From positions 19,403,387 to 19,467,386 of the forward strand of contig OU612069.1 of the NCBI GenBank assembly GCA_914767715.1: 64,000 nt of DNA, written 5' to 3'. The DNA is from Membranipora membranacea. Its lineage: Eukaryota; Bryozoa; Gymnolaemata; Cheilostomatida; Membraniporidae. The notes below the pieces were generated by a model that did not search any database, was not told the DNA's origin, and saw only the letters and a program-made list of their open reading frames with translations. Made by a program: the position numbers and the translations under genes. This document shows, piece by piece, positions 49,380 to 61,213 of this stretch (its first letter is position 1; the number at the start of each line of letters is the position of its first letter).

Positions 49380-51562
49380 TGGGGATATAGTGGGATTGTC
49401 TTCCCTTTTTTCAGAGCAAATTGCATTGTGAGCAATGACAACTCTGAAACTTTGATCTTGCCCAATAAAACTTGCATGTATTCATAGAGATTAGTCCCTT
49501 CTGAAAAGCATGGGATAACTCTCTTTTTGCGGAAGATCAAGGAAAACCAGTTATTGAGGTTTAAAGCTACTGAGAGAAGATAACTCTCATATTGTGACAG
49601 CTCCTCCTAGTGTAAATAGTCAAGGGGGACAATCCAGTATTTACACACATGACAACCTTGACCTTTTCTTATTTACAACAACAGGGCCCACTTTCTGGCC
49701 AAGAATTCAGTAGGGTCAGGAACAATTTAACTGTGACAATTATTATAGGGTCATTTTACCTTTATTTTGTTGTTTTACACTCACTGATTTGGAAAATCTG
49801 AACAGTAATATAATGATATGAAGGAAGATGGATAATTCTGAAATAAGTGACATTATTCAAATAAACTCAAACATATCAGTAAAACAAGAACAGTTACAGG
49901 CTATCAATTCACATTTTTTTGAACAAAAGCCTAGCTAAGGATACCATATTATTGCTCCAACCGGTTCGGGGAATCTTTTCTATACCTAGCATCACCCTTC
50001 CTGTATGACCGTGATACTGAGTTGTACAAACCCAAGCAGGCACAATCAAACAAGGAGGTGAGTGACAAGAACCAACTTTCCCTGAATGTTAACAATAAAT
50101 AACATATTTATTTTTAGTTTTTTTTAGTCTCTCTCGCTCATCCAATACATACAATAGTCTACATATGTTGAATTCTTGGTGCCTTGGCACCTAGCTTACT
50201 AACACTATCATCTCTTCTAACTAGATACGATCCATTCCATTGCTCCCAGAATAACATAGCTTTGACTTAGTGTAGAATTTATACTCTAGCATACTATACA
50301 TATGCAAGTGAGATGGACTACATCATCATTTCATTTCTATCCAAGTCCCACATCAGCCTCACCTCAGTGCTCAAAATTTTGAGATTGTCGACATCATACT
50401 TTTTGGTGTATTTGATTGCAGACATCTTGTTCAAATAGTTGTTGTCCGCATTGATCTTGATTTGAACCACCATTTTTGTTTCATAGGATTGTGTGGGCTC
50501 ATGTGTGAGGAGATTGACTTATGCGTCAAGCTCAACTGTTCAGAAGGTTAGTTATGGTTATAATGGTTTACTTTAAACTTTACACCAAAACTGATTTTGT
50601 AGCAGCACCATTTCATTGCCATTTTTTGCTCAGGATGCATCATTTTAATGATAACAAAGGACTAAAAGATGAACAAATTCCAAATATTTTATTTTAGTCA
50701 TCTTTGATTGCAGGGTGGAGGCGTCTTTCTATGTCTCATTTTCAATGTCTGAATAAGGTATTAATTTAGTCTGAACATAGGCATGTTTACTTGCTAGGGC
50801 TCAGATTGTTGTCAGCTGTTGATGATTCAAATCGAAGTGATAGGTTAATATTAATACTGTTGGGTTGAGATACTGTGGCCTCCTATATTACAGTGATGAC
50901 ACTAGTTTGAACCTTCTCAGCCCGACGGGCCCAAGGTCTGAAACCAGAAATAAAATTTAGACCCTTGGCCACCCTCGCATATTTTGTTGATAAGCATTTA
51001 AAGCATTTGAATTTTTGGTTGGATATTGTTCACTTAAACTTGTAATCCATACATGTCATATTTTCTAGCAAACATCCAACAAGATTGAATTGTCTATTTT
51101 TTTTCCAGAATGCCCTATCCCAATTCCCAATTGTAATGCCATTGGTGTCAATGATTAAGAATCTACCCAAGCTCTCGGCAATTCATCTCTCTGCCGCCAC
51201 TACTTATGTGTAGGGCTGCGGTGTTCATATTTACTAGCCCGAAGAGTATTCTCGATGGCAGTGGGAGAAAGGCTTTACATGAGGGTTTGAATGTGAAGAC
51301 TGTGTTCATCGACGAATTCCATATCGTTGAGCAATGGTAGTTATTCTTTCTCATCATGCGGCATTCAAATATTATGCCCATGATACATCGTAAATAAACA
51401 AATCTATATGACCTCCTTCTGCTTCCGGAGTGAAAATAATGAAAATCCAGACAGAAGCCAGTTATAAGAGGCATTGAAATATTGACATATTTAGATTTTG
51501 TAAATTGAGAAGAAAAAGCGAAGGGCCATAAATAAATCATAATAACTGACAATTATCAGGCC

Positions 51563-51627
51563 TAGTCAAGTGCTCAGTCTCCAAGGCATAGGGAGTTAGT
51601 GACACCAGGCTATCAAACTCCTATCCC
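51563..51627. mobile_element. Small MITE, family A, diverged copy
   Basis: TAGTCAAGTGCTCAGTCTCC, then GGGAGTTAGTGACACC and GCTATCAAACTCCTATCCCC match the 49293 copy with several substitutions. It sits in an intron of the RecQ pseudogene. Confidence 0.7.
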
Positions 51628-52157
51628 CATATTCAATTTAATCTCTCAAATGTAAATGTTGATGATGGCAGCTATGGGGGTCAATGGAGGTGAGAAAAAC
51701 CATACATAGGCAACTGATGACATTTCATCTGGTTTAAAGTGGAAAACTAATATTACTGGGACCATTTTAAATATACAGCACTTGGATTAAATATCAATAC
51801 CAATAGTACTTTCCCCTAGCCAGACACTCCAAGTAAATAAAGACATGTGCTTACATTCATATTTCATGCTATTTTAGGGGTGCTGAGAAAGGAAAGGACG
51901 ACGCATTTCGGAGTGCATATGGCAGACTCAACAGCTTGCACTCCTTTCTGAGGAGTGTGCCTTTCGTTTGTATGTCAGCCACGGCCTCTGATGATACCTT
52001 AAACTATGTCAAGACATCACTAAACATTGTGCCAAATATTTTCAAAGTTTCTATCAACAAGAAGAATATAATGTGAGTCATATTATTTTATGTGTGTATA
52101 ATTTTAAATGCTTAAATTTGGGAGCATCTAGCTAGTTCCACACATGGATGTTAATAT

Positions 52158-52274
52158 CTGCTCAGACTCCAAGGCGCAGGGAGTTACCTGTGCCATCTAT
52201 CAAACTATCAAACTGAGGAGTTTGATAGCTGGCGCAGGTAACTCCCTGCGCCTTGAAGTCTGAGCTCTTAGACT
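52158..52274. mobile_element. Small MITE, family A, fold-back copy
   Basis: TGCTCAGACTCCAAGGCGCA with GGGAGTTACC, then a near-complete inverted copy ending CTTGAAGTCTGAGCTCTTAG. The centre has ATCTATCAAACTATCAAACT / GAGGAGTTTGATAGC. It forms a hairpin with arms of about 45 bases in an intron of the RecQ pseudogene. Confidence 0.8.
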
Positions 52275-53172
52275 ATTCCCAGTGTGTCGCAATGCTTTCC
52301 TGTTCAATTTCTAAGTGCTGACATTGGCCAACACTTGCAGTTACTCTCAGCCCAGTGACAGTTCAGTTCAGCTGGTGATGGTGTCAACCTTGCGGTTGTC
52401 AACGTCTCAAATCAGCTTCATTTTCATAAAAAAATAATAGTTATGTCTTATTCATTCTAGATTTTTTGTTTCATTTGTAGCTATCACACAGTGAGAGTTA
52501 CAGGGAACATTCTTGCAGATTTTAAATGGTTGTGTGAGCTGATTAATTCTAGACCACTAGACCTTCCTAGAATGATGATATTATTCATAAACATCAACAC
52601 CTTAGTGGATGCTTACCAGTACATCACACTTAACACGCATCAACCTGTAGGTTCTACCACCGCCAGAGTGGTTATATACCACTTGATAACCGACTGCAAC
52701 ATCAAGTCAAGAATATTGGCTGACCTTGGCAATTCATCTGGTCATGTTGAAGTATCTCTCTGTTCTAGCAGTCTATCAATGGGGCTCAATTTGAGAAACA
52801 TTGAATATGTCATTCATTACGGTGTTCCCACCACTGCTGGTGCGTTTCTCCAGGAATCTGGTCGCGCTTCTAGGGAGTGCGAAGTTGTTGCACATTCTTT
52901 TATATTAACATATCCTAGAATGGCAAATGGACATAAATTATATCAGACCATGAAGAGCTATGCACAAGGAAATGTTTGCTTGCTGATTTTGGTTGTGACA
53001 AACCTTCCGAGCAACAGGCTTGCTGTGATGTTTGTGACCCTGATATCTCATGCCATGTAAAAACTCAGATATGATATGATATGATAGCTCATTCACAGAC
53101 AGTTTTAGTGACTCGCTATCAGTAGCATCATTTGGAGATATCAGCTGCTCCAGTTCAGAGGGTGTTTAGTAT

Positions 53173-53520
53173 CAAGTGCCCTTACTAAGAACATTGATTT
53201 ATATTACTCAGTCATGTAGATGCATACCAAGGTGGTATCAATCCAGGGCCCTATCCTCTGTGTTAAGTTATTGTCTCGAGTGCCCTATCTCAGAAATCCA
53301 GGGTCGTTTTCTCTGTGTTTTATTGTCTCAAGTGCCCTTGCTCAGAACATTGATTTATATGGTCTAAGTGCTCAGACTACAAGGTGCAGGGAGTTAGTGG
53401 CGCCACTAACTCCCTGCACCTTGGAGACTGAGCACTTAGACTATGATTTATATTACCAGGTCAGGTATATGCATACCATTCCAGGGCCATATTCTCCATG
53501 TTTTTATTACTGTCTCAAGA
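53173..53520. repeat. Three-unit tandem repeat downstream of the RecQ pseudogene
   Basis: TCAAGTGCCCTTACTAAGAA (53173), TCGAGTGCCCTATCTCAGAA (53277) and TCAAGTGCCCTTGCTCAGAA (53328) begin units that share CCAGGGCC, CTGTGTT and TTATTGTC. The third unit carries a MITE at 53361-53443 that the first lacks. The overlapping open frames are repeat artefacts. Confidence 0.85.
53361..53443. mobile_element. Small MITE, family A, palindromic copy with 10-bp target duplication
   Basis: The 83-base element begins GGTCTAAGTGCTCAGACTAC and ends with its inverted copy CTGAGCACTTAGACTA, centred on GTGGCGCCAC. TGATTTATAT flanks it at 53351-53360 and 53444-53453. The same site occurs once, uninterrupted, at 53195-53204 in the neighbouring tandem unit, which gives the pre-insertion state directly. 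Confidence 0.92.
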
Positions 53521-54079
53521 AAGACTTTACTCTGAACATTTACTTTTATTTGGTACTCGGCCTCGTTTGTGCATACGCCTATTTTGACTACTGGACATAC
53601 TGCGCTTCTTAATACTTATAAGTCATTTGCCCTTGTTTTGAACTACCATTTGAATACTTCACAATAGAGCTATCAGGTTATAGGCTGTGCTAAACAAACT
53701 CACATATTGTCATATATCAAAACTGGCTGATGTACATGTATGACAATGTGCATGTTTGCAATATATTTCCTTTATTTATGAAGCGAGCATATCTGGGGTC
53801 ATCAGAATTAGAGAGGTTGATCGATATGTATTCTAAAACTTCATCTCTTTTTGCACAAGTTTCACAAAACAAAATTCAATGCAAAAAAGTCACATTTATC
53901 AAATTTATGCAGACTCCAAATGTAGATGACAAATACAAATCAACTAAATTTTAAACCGTACATACATATTACAGCTTGAAAGCTGTAAACATTTGATGTA
54001 GAAATATGGTCGTGATAAATAACAAGCTGTTTCACTGAGTGGATGCAGTAAAGGATAGAGATAGGATAGCCAATGCTAT

Positions 54080-54114
54080 CATAGACTTAATATACTATGT
54101 ATATTAAGTCTATG
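54080..54114. mobile_element. 35-bp palindrome with 8-bp target duplication
   Basis: CATAGACTTAATATA, a five-base centre, then TATATTAAGTCTATG. It is flanked by AATGCTAT at 54072-54079 and 54115-54122. The end sequence CATAGACTTAATA is the same as the left terminus of the fold-back element at 61214, so it is probably an extreme internal deletion of that family. Confidence 0.8.
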
Positions 54115-54138
54115 AATGCTATAGCCAAATCCATGTGT

Positions 54139-54852
54139 ATCACAGAGTAAGGATATACAGAGGGGACACTTAAATACAATGATAGTTATAGTGCCTGTGG
54201 TTTTTTTTTTTCACCGGGAAAATTGTGCACAGCTGGATGCCAAAAACTCATTATCTCTATGTGTTATAGTGTCATTTTTCTTGCAGACATCCCTACCTTT
54301 GATTGGCCATAATTCATTCTATATTAATCCTAAATACTGATTTTCAACATTGTTGGAATGTCCAACCTTCAAGCTATACACCATATCGTTGTCATTCTTT
54401 GCTTGGATACATCGGCTATGAGCTATCTGTGTTTTTCAAAATGAGTTAATATATCATATAGACTTACATGTGGCTTGGGTCAATACACCGACATTTCATA
54501 ATTTTGATAACCAGAAGTTTATCAATTGTCACACAAATCTATATGATAAAACTCATTTTACAACTGCAGATAGCTCTTAGCCTATGTATCTTTGCAAAAA
54601 ATGACAATAATATGGTGTATAGCTTGAAAGTTGGACATTCCAACAAAGTTGGAAATCAGTCTTTAGGATAAATACAGACTGAATTATGGCCCATCAAAGG
54701 TAGGGATGTCTGCGAGAAAAATGACACTATAACACATAGAGATAATGAGATTGTGGCATCCAGCTGTGCACAATTTTCCCCCACTGAATCAAAAACCACA
54801 GGCACTTTTACTCTCATCGAAGCGTCCCCTCTGTATATCCTTACTCTGTGAT
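54139..54852. mobile_element. 714-bp fold-back element
   Basis: Arms of about 300-330 bases are inverted copies. Left: ATCACAGAGTAAGGATATAC, AGCTGGATGCC, TAGTGTCATTTTTC, GACATCCCTACCTTTGAT, CTTCAAGCTATACACCATAT. Right: ATGGTGTATAGCTTGAAAGT, ATCAAAGGTAGGGATGTC, GAAAAATGACACTA, GGCATCCAGCT, GTATATCCTTACTCTGTGAT. The loop is around 54470-54530. No transposase frame is present. The flanks are GT-rich on both sides, so no target duplication can be assigned. Confidence 0.85.
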
Positions 54853-55077
54853 GTGTGTGTTATCAAAGAATATGTTACTGTCTTGTATAACTGTGATCCA
54901 TAAAGCAATCATAATCTTTGCACGGCTGAGTGCACTAAAAAATAACCTAAGTTCTACAACTTCAGTTTTCTGCAAGTTATGTGCCTAAGGCTATTTTTAA
55001 TGTTCAGACTTGTGCTTCTTGATGATTTTGTGAAATTTAGGAAGCAACTCTGAATTGTGAGCCTGTTGAGATAATAG

Positions 55078-55163
55078 GTTTTTGCTCAGACGGAGAAGGG
55101 GAGAGGAGTTTGATAGCTTGCGCAAGTAACTCCCTGCACCTTGGAGTCTGAGCACTTAGACTA
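55078..55163. mobile_element. Small MITE, family A, inverted full-length copy
   Basis: Reverse complement of the element at 49293-49379: GGTTTTTGCTCAGACGGAGA at one end and CTGAGCACTTAGACTA at the other, with very few differences. It suggests a recent insertion compared with the 51563 copy. Confidence 0.8.
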
Positions 55164-55261
55164 TGCCTGTATTGACACGCTCTGTTGCTTGTCAAATCTT
55201 GTGTCGATCTGTCAAGAAATGAGTTGTCCTTCTTCACCTAAGATTATTTGATATTTTTCCT

Positions 55262-55455
55262 CTGATGCACAATGCCACAGGATCAGAAAGTTTCCCCTCA
55301 TGGGTGCTTCAGAGGTGGGCTATAAAAATTGTTCAGTTGAAAGTCAAATATGAACCACTGTATCGGCAGCACAAAATCCTAAAAATCCCTTTCCAATCCT
55401 GACTTATATCAAAATAGCACAGCACCATAACATGACGCCCTGCGGAAATCATTGT
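55262..55455. repeat. Dispersed repeat, copy 2 (pair with 21620-21830)
   Basis: ACAATGCCACAGGATC, TCATGGGTGCTTCAGAGGT, TTCAGTTGAAAGTC and ATCAAAATAGCACAGCACCA match the earlier copy in order. Confidence 0.75.
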
Positions 55456-56394
55456 TTCAGAAACAGTGTCGAATTAGCTTTCTTGGTATAGTTTAGCCTG
55501 AAGTATTTTCTAACCTCTCTTTGAGGTCAAGTCAGCCTACTCAACAATGTGCCCCTGCTCAAAATATATCAAATTATGCTATTGATCTGATCTGATAATA
55601 AAACTTGTTTTTCTTATGAATTCAAATTCTTGATTTAAGAATTACAGTTTATTACATTATGGTGCAAAAAATCCTGTCACATGGCATATAAAAATAGTAT
55701 ATACAACAATGGCAGCTACCCTTGAAGGTTAGGTTATTTATGTAGCATCCTTGAAAAACTGCCTCTAAATATTGTGTGTATTAAATATGCGAATCTTGGT
55801 CTTGGAATACAGCTGTTTTCAGAGTCACTGTTAAGCATTGTAAATTTCTATTTTGAAAAAAATTGATGATTGTGAAATAAGAGCCAAGGAATTTTGTTAC
55901 TATAGATATACTGGATAATATTACAAGTCAGCAAAAAAGGTGATCACGTACTTTGTTACTTAGTATGGTATCATTGTCGGAGGCCCCTTCATTGCAGAGG
56001 GATCTTCGAGCTGGAGACTGCAGGCTGATCACCCCGTTTGGCCTACAGTTTCGCCTCTATAACATACATGAGTAAATTTTATCAGAGAATGCAGTATGAG
56101 CATGCAATTTACTTTCAAAAAAGCTTTATGATAAATGATAAATGCACTCTTGTATTACTAGACAATGGTGATTTATTCGCTAACTTCATATACATAGCAA
56201 GGACAGAACAGAAACTTAAAAGGCTGGCACTCAATTGTTGATGACGCTGTAAAATTCTGTTTTGTAGAATAATGACAACGTGATCAAAATGTATCAGAAA
56301 TATTTTCAATTTGATATTGTTTCTCTCTAAAAAGCTTTTTTTAAATTGGTATCAAAATGTGTCAAGCTGCTAAGACTATTTGGAAAACTGTTTG

Positions 56395-56524
56395 AGATCA
56401 ATTGAGTTATCAATATGAAGCCTGAGGACTGTAAATCAATGACAATGGCTCTGATGCTTCAGCACAGTGCCTCAATGAATATGCTCCTTACAGTGTCCTG
56501 TGTAGGCCCAATATTATGTCTATG
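56395..56524. repeat. Solo right-end fragment of the 61-kb fold-back family
   Basis: ATTGAGTTATCAATATGAAG, GTAAATCAATGACAATGGC, TACAGTGTCCTGTGTAGGC and the end ATTATGTCTATG parallel 62828-62983 (ATTGAGTTATCAACATTTAA, GTAAATCAATGATAGCC, TACAGTGTCCTGTCTAGG). No partner arm was found. Confidence 0.65.
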
Positions 56525-56529
56525 GCTCA

Positions 56530-59500
56530 CCTAAAAATGCTTGCTTTAGTTCCAGTGGTATATGTTATATATACTTCATCGTTTTGCCTTGCAGTGGCAC
56601 CTAAAAAGTAGTAATAGAAATACTCTGTTGTTATAATTGAATTGTGAGGATGATCATCATTATGTAATCTAAAATATCATTATTTTATTTTGGAGTTACA
56701 CTACCAAGTATGAGTTCATCCGCTTAGAAAATATCAACCCTGTTTGATAGGATTGGGTTAGTTTAACATTTGTATCACCATGCATCTTCTCTTTGTACTG
56801 CATCGAAAACTTATTCAAACAAATTAATTCAATCATCTTTCTTTTAATGAAAGTTAAATTGATAGACAACTCTATCAGGATAAACAAGTTAATTGACACT
56901 TACTATTCAAACGATAATTTAATTATCTTCAGTGCTTTTGATTTAAAACTATTGACACAGATAACCATAGGATCAACATATAAAGTATTTTTTATTCATA
57001 TTAGGTTTCATATTCACAGGGAACTATCTTTTTGAATAAGATAAATTGTACTAATTACAGCAGTTTTACCTCAGTTAATATTCTTCAATGGCATTTCCGT
57101 TTGAATCTGATGACATAGCATTATGGAATTACCCATAATGTTAAATCCGTAATCCCATAATAATAAAAATATTCCCTTTTTAAACTTGAGCAAAAGCCTC
57201 ACATTCCTCATAATTGTACTGATCCTTGTCCCTCCAAAGAGCAATACCACTGCATCTTACACTACCTGTGTTAAAATAGACTGACTAAAGGTAAAACCAA
57301 GCTTTACCTTGAATATAATCTTCGGTTTTTGTTTCTGTCGGACTCTGTACCCTTCCATTTACTTCATCATTTGAATCTTCTACATTATACTTCATCCAGT
57401 GCTCAATCTACAATAAACCGCTACATGATGTTTTTGTGGAACTGATTCCTCATTTGGTCAAGTATGCAAAAAAAGTTATTTCCATGTTATCAATGTAGCT
57501 CTGAAAGCAACCCCATCAAAGTAACATTACCTTATTTGATATTAACTAGGCATGCAAAAATCATGGCATTGACAAAATTGATAAAAATTGAAAGAGTTAT
57601 GTAGGATATAATATAAGAGAATGTAGGTTCATTTACCGAATATTGAGAACGAATGTATCCCATAGTTATAACGATAAGAAGGCTCCCTCTTAGAATATGA
57701 TATCACCTGGACTTCGATTCCTGGCAATGTGTCTCTCAACTTGTACTGTTACTATTCATATAACTTTTCTATCCTGCACAAAATCATTTTATATTGATGC
57801 TTGTTTTTCCTATGACTAGAACCAAATATGATGAAAGAAAGAGAGATTTATTTTGCTACATGTCAATAGTTTAAGTGTTCCCTTGAAGAAAAATGACAAG
57901 GTAAAGATTTTTCTCAACTTGATAGTTTTCAAACACCATTACTAAGCGGACTACAAGATATCTTTGTTTATGAAAGGTTTTATATGACCCTGTTAGTCAA
58001 AGTGCGTGTGTCTCATGCGTGTCTGGCTGGAAAATGATGACAAATTCCTAATGTGTAAGAAAAAACAAGTGAGAAATATGTCAAATGCAATATCAGGGAG
58101 AGGACACTTCAGCAAGGCATTCTCCAGTCATCGGCAAGTAATTGTCTGGTGATTATCGGTCCTCCCTCATCACAGTGAGCAAGTTGTTATTTGTTATCGA
58201 GACTTAATGTGTTTGGATAACATAAATGGTAATTGGTGGCAACCAAGCAGTGTTAATTGTTTGTCCTTCACTTTTCCATATTTATTACCCAAAATTGAAA
58301 GATCAACCGTTATTCTCAAAAAAATTATAAACTTTTCCGTGATAAGGTAAACAATGTGCACCAAGTATTACTTCAAATCTAATAAGAAAAAAACTCGCCA
58401 AAATAAATATTGAGTGGCCTTACTATTTGGACTCTTCACTGCAAAACAGAAATGATATTAATAAAATGATAATATTCATCACTGCTGACTGGCACATTGT
58501 TGCTGATGTTGATATTGGTTGCTGGGCCACCTTAAAGGTGGCTTACAATTTCTTCCTTTAAAAAAGGTGGCTGTATTACGCACACAAGAATATATCTTGT
58601 TCAAATTGAAAGGCCTGATTGCAAATTCAGAATGCATCAGTGGTCAGTACCGATGCTTTCAACAAATTGATAGCCTGTCGAAAAAGGCGTTTGAGAAGCA
58701 AAGCGAACATTGTAGAAATGTCCATTGAAAAATTGCTTTTCTTTGCCCAATTGAATTCCATTTGAATTGGTAAATAAAGGAGGATAGTTAACTTTGTTTA
58801 TTTTCTGAGTAAAAGTCACATGTTTTTGCTAACTACTGCTTTGTTTTCAATACATACTTTTATTTGATATAATCATTTAGACATAATTCTCACCTTGGGT
58901 GATGCATGGATGGTTTCCATTAGATGAAAAATGAATGCATGAACGGATGATGCATCAATGATACAGTGTTTATGCGTCATACGCTGTCTTTTCCAAATGA
59001 AAGTGGCAAGTGTTGTTGGAACATAAAAAATAATAATACCGATGATCGATCAACAAACCCTGGTGAAGGATTTCAAGTTACCTAGCTTGTCACTGGTACA
59101 GGTCCCTCAAGGTTAATGACGTGTAACACAGGACTTGAGTCACATACAGAAATACCACAGCTATATATATATATATATATATAACGTATAAAAGAGATCA
59201 CTCATTGTCAGATCAACTATTGCTTGGAGGATAACTGCGGTTTTACATGGTATGCACATGCTAAACAATGTCCTCAGTTCATTTTGATTCTTGACAATCT
59301 ACCTTTGTAAATATACTTTTGTTTGATCGAATAACCTCTGTTGTATCTAAAAACTACATTATTCAAGGGAGGATACACTACATCTAAAATTTAATATGCT
59401 CATTATGTATCATTCAAATTCAATACCGAGAAATAGTTATGCAGCTCTAATCAGTTACAAAACATTTTTATGGGAGTTGTGATGTCAACCTTTAAGCTCT

Positions 59501-59815
59501 TATGTAAACAATTATCAATACATTTATAGGAATGCCCTGAAAAGTTATTCAAATTATAGCAAAGTTTGTCTACAACTAATGACTGCTGATTTATCCATGA
59601 TAAAACGCTGTCCATGATTGGATATGAAATTAAAGTTTCATTTCTAACAGTAACTTGAGCATTTCATAGTGAGTTGTGTATGTTATGTATATTCTTTGCG
59701 CAGTTCCCAAACTAGCAGCACATCCCATCTTGACAACCTGCTACATTAAACTGTGCAGCTAATTTACAATGCATGGATGTCAAAGCTCATGATTATCATG
59801 TATAATTCATTTTAG
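56530..59815. other. Gene-poor region
   Basis: Many stops occur in all frames. A (TA)n run lies at 59162-59183. A plus-strand open frame at 58519-58728 lacks splice support. Upstream exons of the small gene at 59.8-60.3 kb must lie here or further left but were not recognised. Confidence 0.4.
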
Positions 59816-60293
59816 ACTTTAAGATAAAATCTTCCTGTCAAAACCTGAAAATGCCAAAACACATTCCTCCAGGAGAAGCCAGCAACGGATATCCTGACCA
59901 CACCTCAACAAGTATGTAAGTCATCCAAGTATTTAGATAGCTTGCTAACAACAACCTAGATTGGAGGCCTCTGTTGTACACAGGTGTGAAATGTTAGACG
60001 ACTGGACAGGTTCTGTTCTGGTCTGGTTGAGCCCCTTTGAGTCTATGCTCAACAGCAGGTTCTGTGCTTTGATTTGATTGAACTAAATTAATAGCGTAAA
60101 CAATAAAAAACAAGATAAAGAAACTTCCAATTTGAATTATTTAAAGTTCAACAATATTGATTTCAACATGATGTAGTTAGATTTGGAGCATTTGTCTTGA
60201 TTTGTTGACTATTTCGTTCTACATTCATTTACAGAGGTGAAAAGTGTGGTGGAAACAAGGAACAGTACAAAGAATGTTGATACTAAAGCATGA
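59816..60293 (+). CDS. 3' end of a small unrecognised plus-strand gene (two last exons)
   Basis: Exon 59816-59911 follows acceptor TTCATTTTAG, enters in phase 1 and leaves in phase 1 at A|GTATGT. Exon 60235-60293 follows CATTTACAG and ends in TGA. Together they read KMPKHIPPGEASNGYPDHTS, then KVKSVVETRNSTKNVDTKA, a hydrophilic C-terminus. An AATAAA at 60462-60467 lies about 170 bases downstream, which supports a real terminal exon. The ATG inside the first exon could also be a start. No domain is visible and upstream exons were not found. Confidence 0.5.
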
Positions 60294-60461
60294 AAGTGCA
60301 AATCAAGCTGGTATAAAAATTAAATTAGTTTCGTTATGCATATGATGCCAATGATTTTATTAATTGAATGTTTTCATTGTAACTTTAGTCATCATTCATG
60401 TAGATTGAAATACTTTTGATCACTTCAGATTTTTTAATATCTGAGTAATACAGCATTACAG

Positions 60462-60467
60462 AATAAA
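60462..60467 (+). promoter_or_regulatory. Polyadenylation signal
   Basis: AATAAA (within GAATAAAAATAAAAGC), about 170 bases after the TGA of the small gene. Confidence 0.5.
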
Positions 60468-60556
60468 AATAAAAGCTAAAACTGAAGTTTGTAATTACAA
60501 GTCAGCTTTGTTTAGAAATAGCAACAATCAAGCCGCGTTATCCACATTTATTTAAA

Positions 60557-60645
60557 GTAGCATTTAACCCTGGCACCACTGAATATGAAGCAACTTGCAA
60601 TTGGTCTTCACAGGTAGGCAACACACTCAACAATGAAAATCCAAT
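60557..60645. repeat. Dispersed repeat, copy 2 (pair with 12598-12690)
   Basis: ACCCTGGCACCACT, ACTTGCAATTGG, TCTTCACAG, GTAGGCAACACACTCAACAA and TGAAAATCC match the first copy. Confidence 0.75.
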
Positions 60646-61213
60646 TCAATAATGCAGTTTGATAAAATAGCTGTTCGATGGTACTTGCATCAACGCAGAG
60701 ATATGAGCCAAGAGTAATAGGATCTGAACCCCTGGCCATGACCTTCTTCTTTGTTTTCCTCAGTTTCCAACTTTCCAGCAGGTTCAGGCCTCCAACACTC
60801 TAGGTTGAAGGCTTGTTTTCTGACTTACTTATGGATAGACTTCCAAGAATCGGCCGTGTAAACTCAGATAACCCTAAAATGTACACTGTGGCATTGGGTT
60901 GGCATTTGCGGATGGGATGAACTCTTGGGATATTGAAGCGCATATTCGAGAATAGAGTAACATGATTGCCAATAAATACAATCAACACATTCTTGTTTGA
61001 GAATGGTGAGTTGGCATAGTCAGTGTTTGTTCCTGAGATGAGCATTCTAGGGACTTGAAAACTTTTTGCCCTTAAATAATTTACTGATGGCTTTGTACTT
61101 GAAGTTAAAGATAGTATAATCATTTCAGCATCTTGTCAGTCTCTGTTTCAAGTTTGATCCTTGATTGACATTTAATGATGAATAACAAAGGATCACACAT
61201 AATATGTTAACAT

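Larger units (their letters stand above)
49828..53054 (+). pseudogene. RecQ-like DNA helicase pseudogene
   Basis: Remains of exons 49828-50057, 50487-50546, 51109-51336, 51878-52072 and 52481-53054 keep GT-AG borders and mostly compatible phases. Recognisable helicase parts in order: SVKQEQLQAINSHFFEQKP, the nucleotide loop APTGSGNLF, TSPKSILDGSG, the DExH box VFIDEFHIVEQWG, CMSATASDD (motif III), SSLSMGLNLRNIEYVIHYG (motif V) and QESGRASRECE (motif VI). RecQ enzymes normally unwind DNA in repair and replication. Here the loop lysine is Asn (GSGN). TAA interrupts exon 1 (49936-49938), and a frame change follows before LYDRDTELYKPKQAQ. TAG lies at 51211-51213, again with a frame change. A further shift near 52975 separates the body from a Cys-rich tail (FGCDKPSEQQACCDVCD) that resembles the RecQ zinc module. 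It is dead as a helicase unless assembly errors account for every lesion. Confidence 0.85.

Noticed and set aside
50900-50990. Short hairpin GGGCCCAAGGTCT / AGACCCTTGGCC
   Set aside because: Arms are short and imperfect, with no flanking duplication.
53176-53612. Overlapping plus-strand open frames after the RecQ pseudogene
   Set aside because: They lie entirely in a tandem repeat and a palindromic MITE.
56038-57035. Several short open frames on both strands
   Set aside because: AT-rich composition, no splice borders and no conserved motifs.
60800-61123. 107-codon minus-strand open frame
   Set aside because: No splice context, start support or motif; it may be chance, although its last 50 residues look protein-like.
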